The notes beneath the pieces were generated by a model, which had not been told where the DNA came from, did no database searches, and saw nothing but the letters and a program-made list of their open reading frames with translations. A DNA stretch of 37,516 nt from Acidimicrobiaceae bacterium (GTDB lineage: Bacteria > Actinomycetota > Acidimicrobiia > Acidimicrobiales > RAAP-2). The position numbers and the translations under genes were made by a program. Below, in pieces: positions 1 to 7,887 of this stretch (position 1 is the stretch's first letter; each line of letters opens with the position of its first letter). The stretch spans positions 1 through 37,516 of the forward strand of contig PMLV01000163.1 in assembly GCA_003160635.1 (NCBI GenBank), given 5' to 3'.

Positions 1-251
1 CCTTGTTCAACAGCGCCCTAGGTCGTGCTTCGCCGGCCCGGGGCAGCGGCCCGCACATCGTGGGCGAGCTCCCGTGCCGTTCTCGGGGGCGGACGACCCA
101 GGCCCTGCAGAGCTGGACCTCGGCGCGCACCTGTACCGATCTGACCGCGAGCCCCGGCGCCTCGCTTGCCACGACCTCGACGGAGACCTCGCCCACGCCC
201 CCCGCAGTGGCGCAGCAGCTCTCGGTGGACAAGTAGTGCAGTGGCCCGATC
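1..251. other. Window edge, no gene assigned
   Basis: No recognisable gene. On the minus strand one frame is open from about position 262 to the window edge and has natural-looking composition from a TTG at 232 (Val/Glu-rich, Cys-Cys near the start). A second frame begins with GTG at 255, giving a GTGA overlap with the stop of the histidine phosphatase, but its product is Arg/Pro/Ser-rich like a wrong-frame shadow. Either could be the 5' end of a partial gene leaving the window. I cannot choose between them. Confidence 0.25.
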
Positions 252-788
252 TCACCCCAGCGTGTACTCCCAGCCCTCCTGCCAGGCGAACTCGCTCGTT
301 GCCAGATCACGGAGATCAGAACCGCTGATGGAGCGCTCGAGGCCCCATCGGGTGGCAACGTGTCCGACGACGAGGATCCGGAGACCGTCCCATCGCGGCC
401 GCAAGTCGGCGAGGAACCGACCCACTCGCTCGGTTGCGTCGTCCCAGCTCTCCCCGCTCGGATAGGCACGATCCAGGTAGACGCTCCGATCGCCATGGAC
501 CTCTGCCGACGGCGCCCCGTTCAATTCGCCATAGTCGCATTCCCGGAGCCTCCAATCGTGCAGGATCGGCACGGGCGAACCCGAGAAGGCGATGTCGACG
601 GTTTCCCGTGCCCGGCCGAGATCGGAAGTGAACACACTGGCAAGATCGTCGTGTCGTCGGCGCCGGCCGAGTGCGACGGCCTGCTCTCTACCGGTTGCCG
701 AGAGTCGACCAGGCAACCACCCCGTGGCGACGCCCTTCTCGTTGTCCTCAGTCGTGCAGTGGGTCTCAAAGACGATCTGAATGGCCAT
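252..788 (-). CDS. Histidine phosphatase superfamily protein, altered RHG motif
   Basis: A 178-residue protein of the phosphoglycerate mutase-like (histidine phosphatase) superfamily, which hydrolyses phosphomonoesters through a phosphohistidine. Seen: the N-terminal motif is T9-H10-C11 instead of Arg-His-Gly, followed by TEDNE and a G-LS-G-QA pattern typical of the family. SDLGRARET supplies the second Arg (R59), E83 lies in LRECDYGE, and the second catalytic His is H143 in VVGHVATRW. The nucleophile, one Arg, the acid and the second His are therefore present, but the first-motif Arg is lost. It starts at ATG 788, with no strong ribosome-binding site. The downstream frame at the window edge may be coupled to it. 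The substrate cannot be predicted. The fold assignment is firm; activity is probable but unproven because of the changed motif. Confidence 0.85.
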   Translation of the reverse strand: MAIQIVFETHCTTEDNEKGVATGWLPGRLSATGREQAVALGRRRRHDDLASVFTSDLGRARETVDIAFSGSPVPILHDWRLRECDYGELNGAPSAEVHGDRSVYLDRAYPSGESWDDATERVGRFLADLRPRWDGLRILVVGHVATRWGLERSISGSDLRDLATSEFAWQEGWEYTLG

Positions 789-839
789 GGTGAATCTCGT
801 GCGGAACTCAGGCCGCGCGCCATTGAGCGGGGCCGCGGA

Positions 840-1304
840 TCACTCCGCTTCTGCGGTCTTCTTCAGGGCAGCCAGGGTGGCCGGAATACCCGAGTGTGCC
901 GCTTCGGTGCGGCTGTCGATGTACTTCTGCGCATCCTCGCCGAACCTGTCGGTGAACATGGCGATGCCACCGGGGAGGAACTCCCAGGACTCCGTCACCT
1001 CAGTCCCACCGTCCACGGGGGCGAAGACGTACCCCCACCGCACCAGGGAGCCACCGACGATGAAGGCAAATTCCTGACCTCGGCTGGCCGCGACGACTTC
1101 GGAGCGTGTCTCCCAGGTCGTTTCTCCGTCCACATTCCGGCCCGTGAACCATTCTCCGACCTGCCCGGTACTCCCCTCGTCCCACCAGGCCGCTTTGCAG
1201 ATCGGGCTCCACTCTCCGATGCGGGTGACATCGGTCACCATCTCGTAGAGGTCTTCCGGAGTGCGGTTGATGACGATCGATTCTGAATAGCTGAGGTTGC
1301 TCAT
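840..1304 (-). CDS. SRPBCC (START/polyketide cyclase-like) family protein
   Basis: A 154-residue member of the SRPBCC helix-grip fold, which binds hydrophobic ligands in a deep cavity. Seen: an N-terminal ESIVINRTPEDLYEMVTDV stretch (beta strand then helix, with the P-E-D-L-Y signature), then DVTRIGEWSP, a Trp-rich strand (KAAWWDEG), antiparallel strands, and a C-terminal amphipathic helix (PATLAALKKTAE). I chose ATG 1304 because homology starts there; the upstream extension to 1364 is Arg/Pro-rich and unlike the family. GGGGAA lies upstream at ribosome-binding distance, and a TACTCT box also lies 4 bases before the ATG. It faces away from the PH-like gene at 1391, with 86 bases between them. 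The ligand or enzymatic role is unknown. Confidence 0.85.
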   Translation of the reverse strand: MSNLSYSESIVINRTPEDLYEMVTDVTRIGEWSPICKAAWWDEGSTGQVGEWFTGRNVDGETTWETRSEVVAASRGQEFAFIVGGSLVRWGYVFAPVDGGTEVTESWEFLPGGIAMFTDRFGEDAQKYIDSRTEAAHSGIPATLAALKKTAEAE

Positions 1305-1390
1305 GGGCAGAGTATTCCCCGTCCCCGGCCGGCAAGCCAGTTCTCGTGGGCGCGCTGCGCGCAACGTGATGGCCGTGATCCAATAGGGCC

Positions 1391-1720
1391 ATGAGTGCCT
1401 ACAAGGATCGATGGCTCGACTGCACGGACACGGCTCTCCTGGTGAAGGGTTACTACTTCCCCTGGGGCACCAAGCGGATCCCTTATGGCTCCATCACGTC
1501 CGTAGACCGCTTCACCATGAGCGCCTTGCGCGGGAAGGGACGGATCTGGGGCTCGGGGGACCTGAAGCATTGGGCCAACTTCGATCCCCGTCGCCCGATG
1601 AAGTCCGTAGGGTTCTTCCTCGACGTGGGACGGCACGTGATCCCGTTCGTCACGCCCGACGATCCCGACGCGTTCGAACAGGCCCTGCGATCGCACATTC
1701 CTCCGGGTTCGCCGGGCTGA
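1391..1720 (+). CDS. Small PH-domain-like protein
   Basis: A 109-residue soluble protein with no signal peptide or membrane segment. Seen: strand-rich opening (DTALLVKGYYFPWGTKRIPYGSI), the motif IPYGSITSVDRF, a GRIWGSGD turn, then DVGRHVIPFVTPDDPDAFEQAL, with the final helix beginning DDPDAFEQAL. This order (strand, 'I-Y--I-SV' strand, closing 'F-TP-DPE-F---L' helix) resembles the bacterial PH-like (bPH) domains used as small adaptors. The fold assignment is inference from the pattern. The stop codon is the first of three in-frame TGAs in a 9-bp tandem repeat. It is convergent with the peroxiredoxin gene. No function is assigned. Confidence 0.7.
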   Translation: MSAYKDRWLDCTDTALLVKGYYFPWGTKRIPYGSITSVDRFTMSALRGKGRIWGSGDLKHWANFDPRRPMKSVGFFLDVGRHVIPFVTPDDPDAFEQALRSHIPPGSPG

Positions 1721-1738
1721 CCGGGCTGACCGGGCTGA
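1712..1738. repeat. Three tandem copies of a 9-bp unit
   Basis: CCGGGCTGA is repeated exactly three times. The first copy carries the stop codon of the PH-like gene. Because the unit is a multiple of three, each further copy gives another TGA in the same frame. The repeat sits in the 34-base gap between two convergent genes and is followed by the palindromic CCCCGGGG. Confidence 0.95.
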
Positions 1739-1754
1739 CCGTCCCCGGGGGAGA

Positions 1755-2237
1755 TCAAAGAGCGGCGAGGACCTCTTCGGCCGAGCTGGCGTTGAGGCCG
1801 GGGCCCGGCTCGACGCCGAGCCAGGTCACGATCCCGTCCTCAATGATGGCGGCGTAACGCTGCGAGCGCGATCCGAGGCCGACGCCGCTCCCGTCCATGG
1901 GCAGGCCCATGGCGGCCGTGAATTCCCCGTTCCCGTCGGAGACCATGAGCACCGACTGCCCCACGCGCTGGTCATTGCCCCACGCCGCCATGACGAAAGG
2001 GTCGTTGACCGAGATACAGGCGATCCTGTCCGCGCCCTTCGCCTTGATCTCGTCGGCCCGTAACACGAAGCCCGGCAGGTGGTGATCCGAGCACGTCGGG
2101 GTGAAGGCGCCGGGAACGGCGAAGAGCACGACCTTGCCCGTGCCCAGCAGTTCCCCCGAGGTGGTTGCCTGCGGTCCGTTCTCCCCAAACGTGAAGACCT
2201 TCACATCAGGTATCGGGTCACCGGTCGCGATCGCCAT
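1755..2237 (-). CDS. Peroxiredoxin, Prx5/AhpE-like
   Basis: A 160-residue thioredoxin-fold peroxidase that reduces hydroperoxides with a cysteine. Seen: the catalytic motif PGAFTPTCS (peroxidatic Cys) after a GKVVLFAVPG strand, the HLPGF segment, and the Prx5-type ISVNDPFVMAAWG stretch with a Trp; SRSQRYAAII closes the core. Length and motif match the Prx5/type II peroxiredoxin group (about 155-165 residues). ATG 2237 was chosen because AGGAGA precedes it at ideal spacing and the protein begins there with typical family sequence; the longer frame to 2591 runs through the divergent promoter region. No clear resolving Cys is visible, so a 1-Cys mechanism with an external thiol (mycothiol/mycoredoxin in actinobacteria) is a reasonable inference. 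Confidence 0.93.
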   Translation of the reverse strand: MAIATGDPIPDVKVFTFGENGPQATTSGELLGTGKVVLFAVPGAFTPTCSDHHLPGFVLRADEIKAKGADRIACISVNDPFVMAAWGNDQRVGQSVLMVSDGNGEFTAAMGLPMDGSGVGLGSRSQRYAAIIEDGIVTWLGVEPGPGLNASSAEEVLAAL

Positions 2238-2328
2238 GTTGTCTCCTCTGCCGCTCGAGTGCGTGACGCAAGATTGCCACACGGCCCGCTGCCACCCGCA
2301 ATCGACGGTGGAGAGGTAGCCTGCGCCC

Positions 2329-2348
2329 GCCCGACGACACGGTCGGGC
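2329..2348. promoter_or_regulatory. 7-bp stem hairpin upstream of the binding-protein gene
   Basis: GCCCGAC and GTCGGGC are separated by a 6-base loop in the 145-base divergent region between the peroxiredoxin and the substrate-binding protein. A TAGCCT box at 2317-2322 could be a -10 for the rightward gene, which would place the hairpin at the 5' end of that transcript. It could be an operator or mRNA structure. No function is shown. Confidence 0.4.
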
Positions 2349-2382
2349 TGGTTTCGGGAGAGTGGCTACGAGGGGAGGTGCC

Positions 2383-4020
2383 ATGGGACATGCTTTTGAT
2401 CGGCGCTCATTCCTGGCAGGGGGGGTGCTCTTGGGTGCCGGATTCGCCTCTTTGGGGGGCGGATCCGATTGGGCTGGAGCGTCCCTCACCAACGGCCCGG
2501 GGCGCAACGGCATCTCCACGGCCAAGCCCAAGCGCGGCGGCTCCCTCGTCTTCGGCATCGATACGGAGGAAGGCGGGTTCGATCCGACCACGGCACGTTG
2601 GGACGAGGGCGGCTTCCTCTACGGCCGCACCGTGTTCGACCCGCTGGCGATCGTCACCGCCGCCGGAGCGGTCGAGCCCTACCTGGCCCGGTCGATCAGC
2701 TCCAATCCGGACTTCACGGTGTACACGATCACCCTGCGGCCGGGCATCGTATTCCACGATGGGACCCCACTGAACGCGGCGGCGCTCCAACTCAACTTGG
2801 AGAAGCAGAAGGCCTCGCTGCTGACCGGCCCGGGGCTCCAAAGTATTGCCAGCACCCAGGTCACCGGGCCACTCACCGTGACTGTCACGATGAATGCGCC
2901 CTGGGAACCGTTCCCCTACGCGCTGGCCCAGGCTCAAACGGCGTACATCGCGGCCCCGTCGATGCTCAACAGCGCGGATGGCACGACGCACCCGGTCGGC
3001 ACGGGGCCGTTCGTCTTCAAGGAATGGGTCCCCAACAGCCACTTCACCGCCACCGCCAATCCTCACTACTGGCGCAAGGGCCTGCCCTACCTCAGTTCGA
3101 TCACCTTCAAGCCGATCATCAATCCTTCGTCGCGGGTCGATGCCCTGCAGTCGGGCACCATCGACATCATGCACACGAATACGCCACAAACCATCCCGCT
3201 CTTTCGGCACAACAACAAATGGGCCTACGTGGACAACAGCGGCGCCATTCTGGGTCAGCCCGATGTGAACTGCGTGATGCTCAACACCGCCGCGCCACCG
3301 TTCAACAACCACATGCTGCGCGTCGCCATTGCGAAGGCCAGCAATGCACGGCAGTACGCCAAGGTCATCGATCTCAACGTCAACACCCCCATGTCGGGCA
3401 TGTTCCTCCCGGGCAGCCCGTATTACACCAAGACCGCGTACCCGGCGCCGGACCCCAAGGGCGCGGCGAAATTGGTCAAACAGATTCAGCAGCAGACCGG
3501 CCAACCCGTCGCCTTCACTCTCATTGCCACGAACAATCCCGAGGTAGAGCGGACGGCGCAGTTCCTTCAGCAGGAGTGGAGCCAGGCGGGCATGAAGGTC
3601 ACCATCGACGTGCAGGAACAAGCCGCGCTCATCAACGATGCGTTGGCCGGGAAGTACCAAGCCGTCACCTGGCGCCAGTTCGGCGCCGTCGTGCCCGACC
3701 TGAATTACATCTGGTGGAGCACGACGACGGCCGGCGGGCCTATTTCGCTCAACATGGCCCGCAACTCTGATCCTCGCATTCAGGCCGCCCTGACCAGCGC
3801 GCGTGCATCAGGCGATCCAGCCGTCCGAATAAAGGCGTATCAGAAGATCAACCAGTACCTCGGTGAGGACATCCCCTACCTTTACGGCGACCGCTCGACC
3901 TGGGCCGTGGTCGCCAAACCCACGGTGCAGAATTTCAACAACCCGATGACCCCCAAGGGTACGAAGGCGTACGCGCTCGACGCCGGGGTCATCTGGCCGA
4001 CCCAGATATGGGTCTCGTAG
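2383..4020 (+). CDS. ABC transporter substrate-binding protein, family 5 (peptide/nickel type), Tat-exported
   Basis: A 545-residue extracytoplasmic solute receptor of the SBP_bac_5 family. Seen: an N-terminal twin-arginine signal (DRRSFLAGG then a hydrophobic stretch), suggesting export of the folded protein. The mature part begins KRGGSLVFGIDTEEGGFDP and contains YTITLRPGIVFHDGTPLNA, the family signature around the ligand pocket. Later segments include PVGTGPFVFKEW and a C-terminal IKAYQKINQYLGEDIPYLYG, both diagnostic. ATG 2383 is preceded by GGGGAGG at good spacing; a GTG at 2362 is in frame but has no such site. The permease and ATPase genes that normally adjoin such receptors are absent, so this is an orphan that must use a transporter encoded elsewhere. 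The ligand (oligopeptide, metal or other) is unknown. Confidence 0.92.
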   Translation: MGHAFDRRSFLAGGVLLGAGFASLGGGSDWAGASLTNGPGRNGISTAKPKRGGSLVFGIDTEEGGFDPTTARWDEGGFLYGRTVFDPLAIVTAAGAVEPYLARSISSNPDFTVYTITLRPGIVFHDGTPLNAAALQLNLEKQKASLLTGPGLQSIASTQVTGPLTVTVTMNAPWEPFPYALAQAQTAYIAAPSMLNSADGTTHPVGTGPFVFKEWVPNSHFTATANPHYWRKGLPYLSSITFKPIINPSSRVDALQSGTIDIMHTNTPQTIPLFRHNNKWAYVDNSGAILGQPDVNCVMLNTAAPPFNNHMLRVAIAKASNARQYAKVIDLNVNTPMSGMFLPGSPYYTKTAYPAPDPKGAAKLVKQIQQQTGQPVAFTLIATNNPEVERTAQFLQQEWSQAGMKVTIDVQEQAALINDALAGKYQAVTWRQFGAVVPDLNYIWWSTTTAGGPISLNMARNSDPRIQAALTSARASGDPAVRIKAYQKINQYLGEDIPYLYGDRSTWAVVAKPTVQNFNNPMTPKGTKAYALDAGVIWPTQIWVS

Positions 4021-4028
4021 CAGGAGGG

Positions 4029-5627
4029 TCAGCGCATCTCGACATCGTCGAGGTACTCGTCACGCCAGTGCGTGAATTGCTCCTCGGGCAGTCGTAGGCA
4101 ATATGTCGGCTTGAGTGCCTCCACGAACCCTCGTTCGTGACTCACGGCGATGATCGTCCCGGGCCACATGCCGAGCATGGTGCCCACCGCCGTGATCGAC
4201 GAAGGATCCAGGTTGTTGGTGGGCTCGTCGAGGAGGAGCAGATTGGTCTCTCCGGCCGAGAGCATGGCCAATCCGAGCTTGGCCCGCTCTCCGCCCGACA
4301 GGGTGTCGGGCATCTGATCGGCTGCCTTCGACGGCAGTCCGAACGAACCGAGGAGAGCCCGTCGCTCCCGCTCGGTAGCCAACACGGTGTCACTCACATT
4401 GTCCAGCGTGGTCTGCGAGAGGTCGATCTGCTCATGCTCCTGGGCGAAGTAGCCCAGCGCCACGTTGGCCCCGAAGTCGATCACTCCGTTCGTCGGCTCC
4501 TGCACGCCGGCCAGGCAACGCAGCAAGCTGGATTTGCCTGAACCATTGCGACCGATGATGACGACGTGGTCACCCCGGCTGACGTGAAAATTCACGTCGG
4601 CGATGACCTCGTTCCTCCCGTAGACCACCGCCAACTTGGAGACCTCGAGGGGGATCACGCCCGAGCGCGGCGGCGTCGGTAGGCGGAATTTGCTGGCCTT
4701 CTCCCGCTTGTCGACCTGCGTGCGCTGCCCCTCGATCCGCTCAACCCGCTTGTCCAACGACTTGGCCACCTTGGCCCGCTTGGCCGTCTGCCCCCGCATG
4801 GAGTCGGCCAGGGTGGAGAGGCGCGTGATCTCGCGCTTTTCGAGAGCGGCTGCCCGTTCCCGCTGCGACTGATCGGCCTCGTGCTGGGCCTCGAACTTGG
4901 AGTAGTTGCCCTTCCACTCGGTCAGGCGCTGGTTCGAGATGTGCAGGACCTTGGAGATGGACCGGTCCAACAGCTTCAGGTCGTGGCTCACGACGAGAAT
5001 GGCGCCACCGAATCGCTCCAGCTCGTCGAGCAGCCAGCGTTTGGCGGCGCGGTCGAGGTGGTTGGTCGGCTCGTCCAAAATCATCAGCTCCGGTTCTTGG
5101 AACAGGACGCGCATGAGGTCGACGCGCCGCCGCTGGCCACCAGAGAGAGAGTCGATGTCCTCTAAGAGGAGCTCTTGTCGCAGTCCGAGGCCATCCGCCA
5201 ATCGGGCCATCACCGACTCCGCCTCGTAGCCCCCGTTGCTCTGGAACTTCTCCTGCAGATCGGTGAAGAGCTCGATGTTCTCCGCCGAAGGGTCGTCGGC
5301 CATGGCCTTGCGTGCCACCCCCACCGCCTCGTCGAGCACGTCGAGCCCACGGGCAGAAAGGATGTGGGAGAAGCCGGTCGGCTCCAGACCGAGCCCTCCG
5401 GCCACGGGGGCCTGGGGCAAGAACCCGAACGATCCCAGGAGCCTGACATTGCCACGATGGCGGAGCTGCGGCGTGGGTTCACCGACGACGACCGAGATGA
5501 ACGACGACTTACCGGTGCCGTTCCGGCCCACGAGACCGACCTTCTCACCCGCACCCACCACGAATGAGGCGTCGGAGACCAGCGTCCGATCGCCAATTTC
5601 GATAGTGAGTGAGGAACCGACGATCAC
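4029..5627 (-). CDS. ABC-F family ATPase (ribosome-associated/antibiotic-resistance type)
   Basis: A 532-residue protein with two ATP-binding cassettes and no membrane segments, as in ABC-F proteins that act on the ribosomal E site. Seen: domain 1 with Walker A GRNGTGKSS, signature LSGGQRRR and Walker B LMILDEPTNHLD; a charged helical linker of roughly 85 residues (Glu/Lys/Arg-rich, EKREITRLSTLADSMRGQT); domain 2 with GRNGSGKSS, LSGGERAK and LLLLDEPTNNLD. Both catalytic Glu residues are present. The GTG start at 5627 lies 5 bases after a TACAAT box, so the mRNA is probably leaderless. It is convergent with the binding protein (8 bases apart) and divergent from an MFS exporter. Translation factor versus resistance factor cannot be decided from sequence alone. 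Confidence 0.93.
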   Translation of the reverse strand: MIVGSSLTIEIGDRTLVSDASFVVGAGEKVGLVGRNGTGKSSFISVVVGEPTPQLRHRGNVRLLGSFGFLPQAPVAGGLGLEPTGFSHILSARGLDVLDEAVGVARKAMADDPSAENIELFTDLQEKFQSNGGYEAESVMARLADGLGLRQELLLEDIDSLSGGQRRRVDLMRVLFQEPELMILDEPTNHLDRAAKRWLLDELERFGGAILVVSHDLKLLDRSISKVLHISNQRLTEWKGNYSKFEAQHEADQSQRERAAALEKREITRLSTLADSMRGQTAKRAKVAKSLDKRVERIEGQRTQVDKREKASKFRLPTPPRSGVIPLEVSKLAVVYGRNEVIADVNFHVSRGDHVVIIGRNGSGKSSLLRCLAGVQEPTNGVIDFGANVALGYFAQEHEQIDLSQTTLDNVSDTVLATERERRALLGSFGLPSKAADQMPDTLSGGERAKLGLAMLSAGETNLLLLDEPTNNLDPSSITAVGTMLGMWPGTIIAVSHERGFVEALKPTYCLRLPEEQFTHWRDEYLDDVEMR

Positions 5628-5632
5628 ATCAC

Positions 5633-5638
5633 ATTGTA
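5633..5638 (-). promoter_or_regulatory. -10 box, leaderless promoter of the ABC-F gene
   Basis: TACAAT on the minus strand, 5 bases before the GTG start at 5627. No convincing -35 is visible. The spacing implies transcription starting at or next to the start codon. The whole divergent gap to the MFS gene start is only 45 bases. Confidence 0.55.
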
Positions 5639-5672
5639 CGAGCGGATACAGGCCCTCGATACACTCCGCAGG

Positions 5673-7232
5673 ATGCCCAGCCTCGAACGCAAGTGGTGGA
5701 CCCTGATTGCGGTCTGTACCGCCATCTTCATGCTGCTGCTCGACATCACCGTCGTCAACGTGGCGCTACCCGACATCCAGCGTTCGTTACATTCGTCCTT
5801 CGCCGATCTGCAATGGGTGGTGGATGCCTACTCCCTGACGCTGGCCGCGTTCCTCCTCACGGCCGGGGTCATCGGAGATATCTACGGCCGCCGCGAAGTC
5901 TTCGCCAGCGGCCTGGCCCTCTTTTCCGTGGCATCACTCGTGTGCGGCCTGTCGACCGACTCGCTCATGCTCAACCTGGCGCGGGCGTTGCAGGGCGTGG
6001 GGGGCGCCATCATGTTCGCCACTTCCCTCGCTCTCATCGCGCAGGCGTTTCAAGGGAGGGACCGCGGCACGGCCTTCGGCATCTACGGCGGCGTCATCGG
6101 CGGTGCCGTGGCGATCGGCCCGCTCATCGGTGGTGCCATCACCAGCGCCATCGGCTGGCGCTGGATCTTCTTCGTCAATGTCCCCATCGGCGTCGTGGCC
6201 ATCTTCGTGACGCTGACCCGAATTGCCAAGTCGAAGGATGTGCGTGCCCGCAGCATCGACTGGGTGGGGTTCATCTCCTTCTCCGCCAGCCTCTTCCTGT
6301 TGGTGTTCGCCCTCGTACGGGGTAACGACGAGGGGTGGTCCAGCGCGACCACCGTCAGCTTCATCGTGGCTGCAGTCGTGCTCATGATCGTCTTCTTCGT
6401 CAACGAGAAGCGGGCGCAGGATCCGATGCTCGACCTCTTTCTCTTCAAGAGACAGGCCTTCGTGGGCGTGTCTATCGTGGCCGTCGCCATCTCTGCCTCG
6501 ATCTTCGCCATGTTCTTGTACCTCACGCTCTATGTACAGGACAGCCTGGGCTTCGCACCCTTCGCGGCTGGTGTGCGATTCCTCCCCCTCACCGTCCTGG
6601 CCTTCGTCGTCGCACCGTTTGCCGGCCGCCTCACCGTGCGCATCCACTCGCGCTACCTGCTCGGGGTGGGCATGCTGTTGATCACGGGCGGCCTGCTCCT
6701 CATGGCCCGGACCCAGCCCGACTCCACCTGGACCGTGCTCCTACCCGGGTTCCTCCTGGCCGGGTTCGGCATCGGGATGGTGAACCCCGTCCTGGCGTCG
6801 GCCTCTATCTCCGTGGTCGAGCCGCAGCGCAGCGGGATGGCGTCCGGCGCCAACAACACCTTCCGCCAAGTCGGCATCGCGACCGGGATCGCCATCCTCG
6901 GGGCCGTATTCCAGAGCCAGATCGTGAGCCACACCTCGAACGTGCTCCGCCAGACGACCGTCGGCCAAGCGGTGCTGCATCGAGGTGGTCCGCAGCTTGT
7001 GGCCGCCGAGTCGGCCGGGGAGGTGCGGGAGGCTGCGGCGCAGATCCCCCTGCCCGCCGGAAGGGCAGAGTTGCTGCACGCCTATCACGTCGCCTTTTCG
7101 ACCACGCTGAACCACCTCACCATCATCGGGGCCATCATTGCGTTCGTCGGGTCGATAGGAGGATTCCTCCTCGTTCGGCAGAGCGACTTCATCGTCCCGA
7201 CCGGCCAGGGTGCCGGTGGTGGCCATGCCTGA
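5673..7232 (+). CDS. MFS drug exporter, DHA2 (EmrB/QacA) family
   Basis: A 519-residue proton-driven efflux pump of the 14-helix DHA2 group. Seen: a short cytoplasmic N-terminus, the signature LLLDITVVNVALPDIQ in helix 1, GDIYGRREVFASG after helix 2 (motif A), LNLARALQGVGGAI, and the antiporter motif C region GGAVAIGPLIGGAITSAIGW. Many further hydrophobic segments follow, with a C-terminal helix ending GGFLLVRQSD. ATG 5673 is favoured because it gives the usual short tail before helix 1; a TTG at 5634 is possible. A TACACT sequence lies 7 bases upstream. Efflux pump next to an ABC-F protein fits an antibiotic-tolerance neighbourhood, but the substrate is unknown. The downstream GNAT gene overlaps its end by 8 bases. 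Confidence 0.93.
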   Translation: MPSLERKWWTLIAVCTAIFMLLLDITVVNVALPDIQRSLHSSFADLQWVVDAYSLTLAAFLLTAGVIGDIYGRREVFASGLALFSVASLVCGLSTDSLMLNLARALQGVGGAIMFATSLALIAQAFQGRDRGTAFGIYGGVIGGAVAIGPLIGGAITSAIGWRWIFFVNVPIGVVAIFVTLTRIAKSKDVRARSIDWVGFISFSASLFLLVFALVRGNDEGWSSATTVSFIVAAVVLMIVFFVNEKRAQDPMLDLFLFKRQAFVGVSIVAVAISASIFAMFLYLTLYVQDSLGFAPFAAGVRFLPLTVLAFVVAPFAGRLTVRIHSRYLLGVGMLLITGGLLLMARTQPDSTWTVLLPGFLLAGFGIGMVNPVLASASISVVEPQRSGMASGANNTFRQVGIATGIAILGAVFQSQIVSHTSNVLRQTTVGQAVLHRGGPQLVAAESAGEVREAAAQIPLPAGRAELLHAYHVAFSTTLNHLTIIGAIIAFVGSIGGFLLVRQSDFIVPTGQGAGGGHA

Positions 7233-7881
7233 ACCCTTCTTCCTCGAAGGGGAGTTCGTGCGACTCGAGCCGCTGTCCGAGGAGCACATCGACGCACTCG
7301 TCGTCGCGGCGTCGGAGGATCGAAGCAACTACCAATGGACCTACACGCCCGAAGGTCGCGGGCAGATGACCGACTACGTGGCCGACGCCCTCGAGAAGGT
7401 CGCGGCCGGCGCCCACGTGGCGTTCGCCACCGTCCGCAAGAGTGGCGGCCGTGGCGGCGCCGATGGCGATCGTGTCGTGGGCGCAACCCGCTTCTGCGAG
7501 ATGGCCTCCTGGCAATGGCCCCCCGGAGCGTCACATCAGCGGCAGGGCGTGCCCGATGTCGTCGACATCGGCTTCACGTGGCTGGCCCGTTCGGCGCAGC
7601 GAACTCCCGTCAACACCGAAGCCAAGCTGCTCATGATGGGCCACGCCTTCGAGGTGTGGGAAGTACACCGGGTCGCGCTCCAAACCGACGTCCGCAATGC
7701 GCGGTCACGAGCGGCCATCGAGCGGATCGGCGGCCAGCTCGACGGCATCTTGCGGGCGGACCGGCCGGGGGCCGACGACACCGTGCGCACCTCGGCCCGC
7801 TTCTCCATCCTGGCGGCCGAGTGGCCGGTGACGAAAGCGCGCTTGACGGCTCGGCTCCACGCGGGCGCCGGGCCGGGATGA
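7225..7881 (+). CDS. GNAT family N-acetyltransferase (RimJ/RimL-like)
   Basis: A 218-residue acetyl-CoA-dependent acetyltransferase of the RimJ/RimL-like subgroup. Seen: opening FFLEGEFVRLEPLSEEHIDAL (first strand and helix of the fold), a central VVDIGFTWLARSAQ strand, TEAKLLMMGHAFEVW helix, VHRVALQTDVRNARSRAAIERIGGQLDGILR, the C-terminal block containing the N-x-x-S-R-A-A-I-E-R-I-G signature. ATG 7225 is chosen; a GTG at 7210 is also in frame. It overlaps the MFS stop by 8 bases, so it is co-transcribed and translationally coupled. Acetylation of a small molecule exported by the pump, or of a protein amino terminus, are both possible; nothing in the sequence decides. It is convergent with clpS, 6 bases apart. 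Confidence 0.9.
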   Translation: MPEPFFLEGEFVRLEPLSEEHIDALVVAASEDRSNYQWTYTPEGRGQMTDYVADALEKVAAGAHVAFATVRKSGGRGGADGDRVVGATRFCEMASWQWPPGASHQRQGVPDVVDIGFTWLARSAQRTPVNTEAKLLMMGHAFEVWEVHRVALQTDVRNARSRAAIERIGGQLDGILRADRPGADDTVRTSARFSILAAEWPVTKARLTARLHAGAGPG

Positions 7882-7887
7882 CCCTGA

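Noticed and set aside
360-1286. A 308-codon plus-strand ORF
   Set aside because: Antisense to the histidine phosphatase and SRPBCC genes, both well supported.
2407-3660. A 417-codon minus-strand ORF
   Set aside because: Antisense to the substrate-binding protein, which has clear family motifs; this frame is Arg/Gly/Val-rich with none.
5673-7881. Antibiotic biosynthesis or resistance island (ABC-F, DHA2 pump, GNAT)
   Set aside because: The three genes are suggestive, but all have housekeeping relatives and there is no biosynthetic gene or resistance signature nearby; kept only as a remark in the gene entries.
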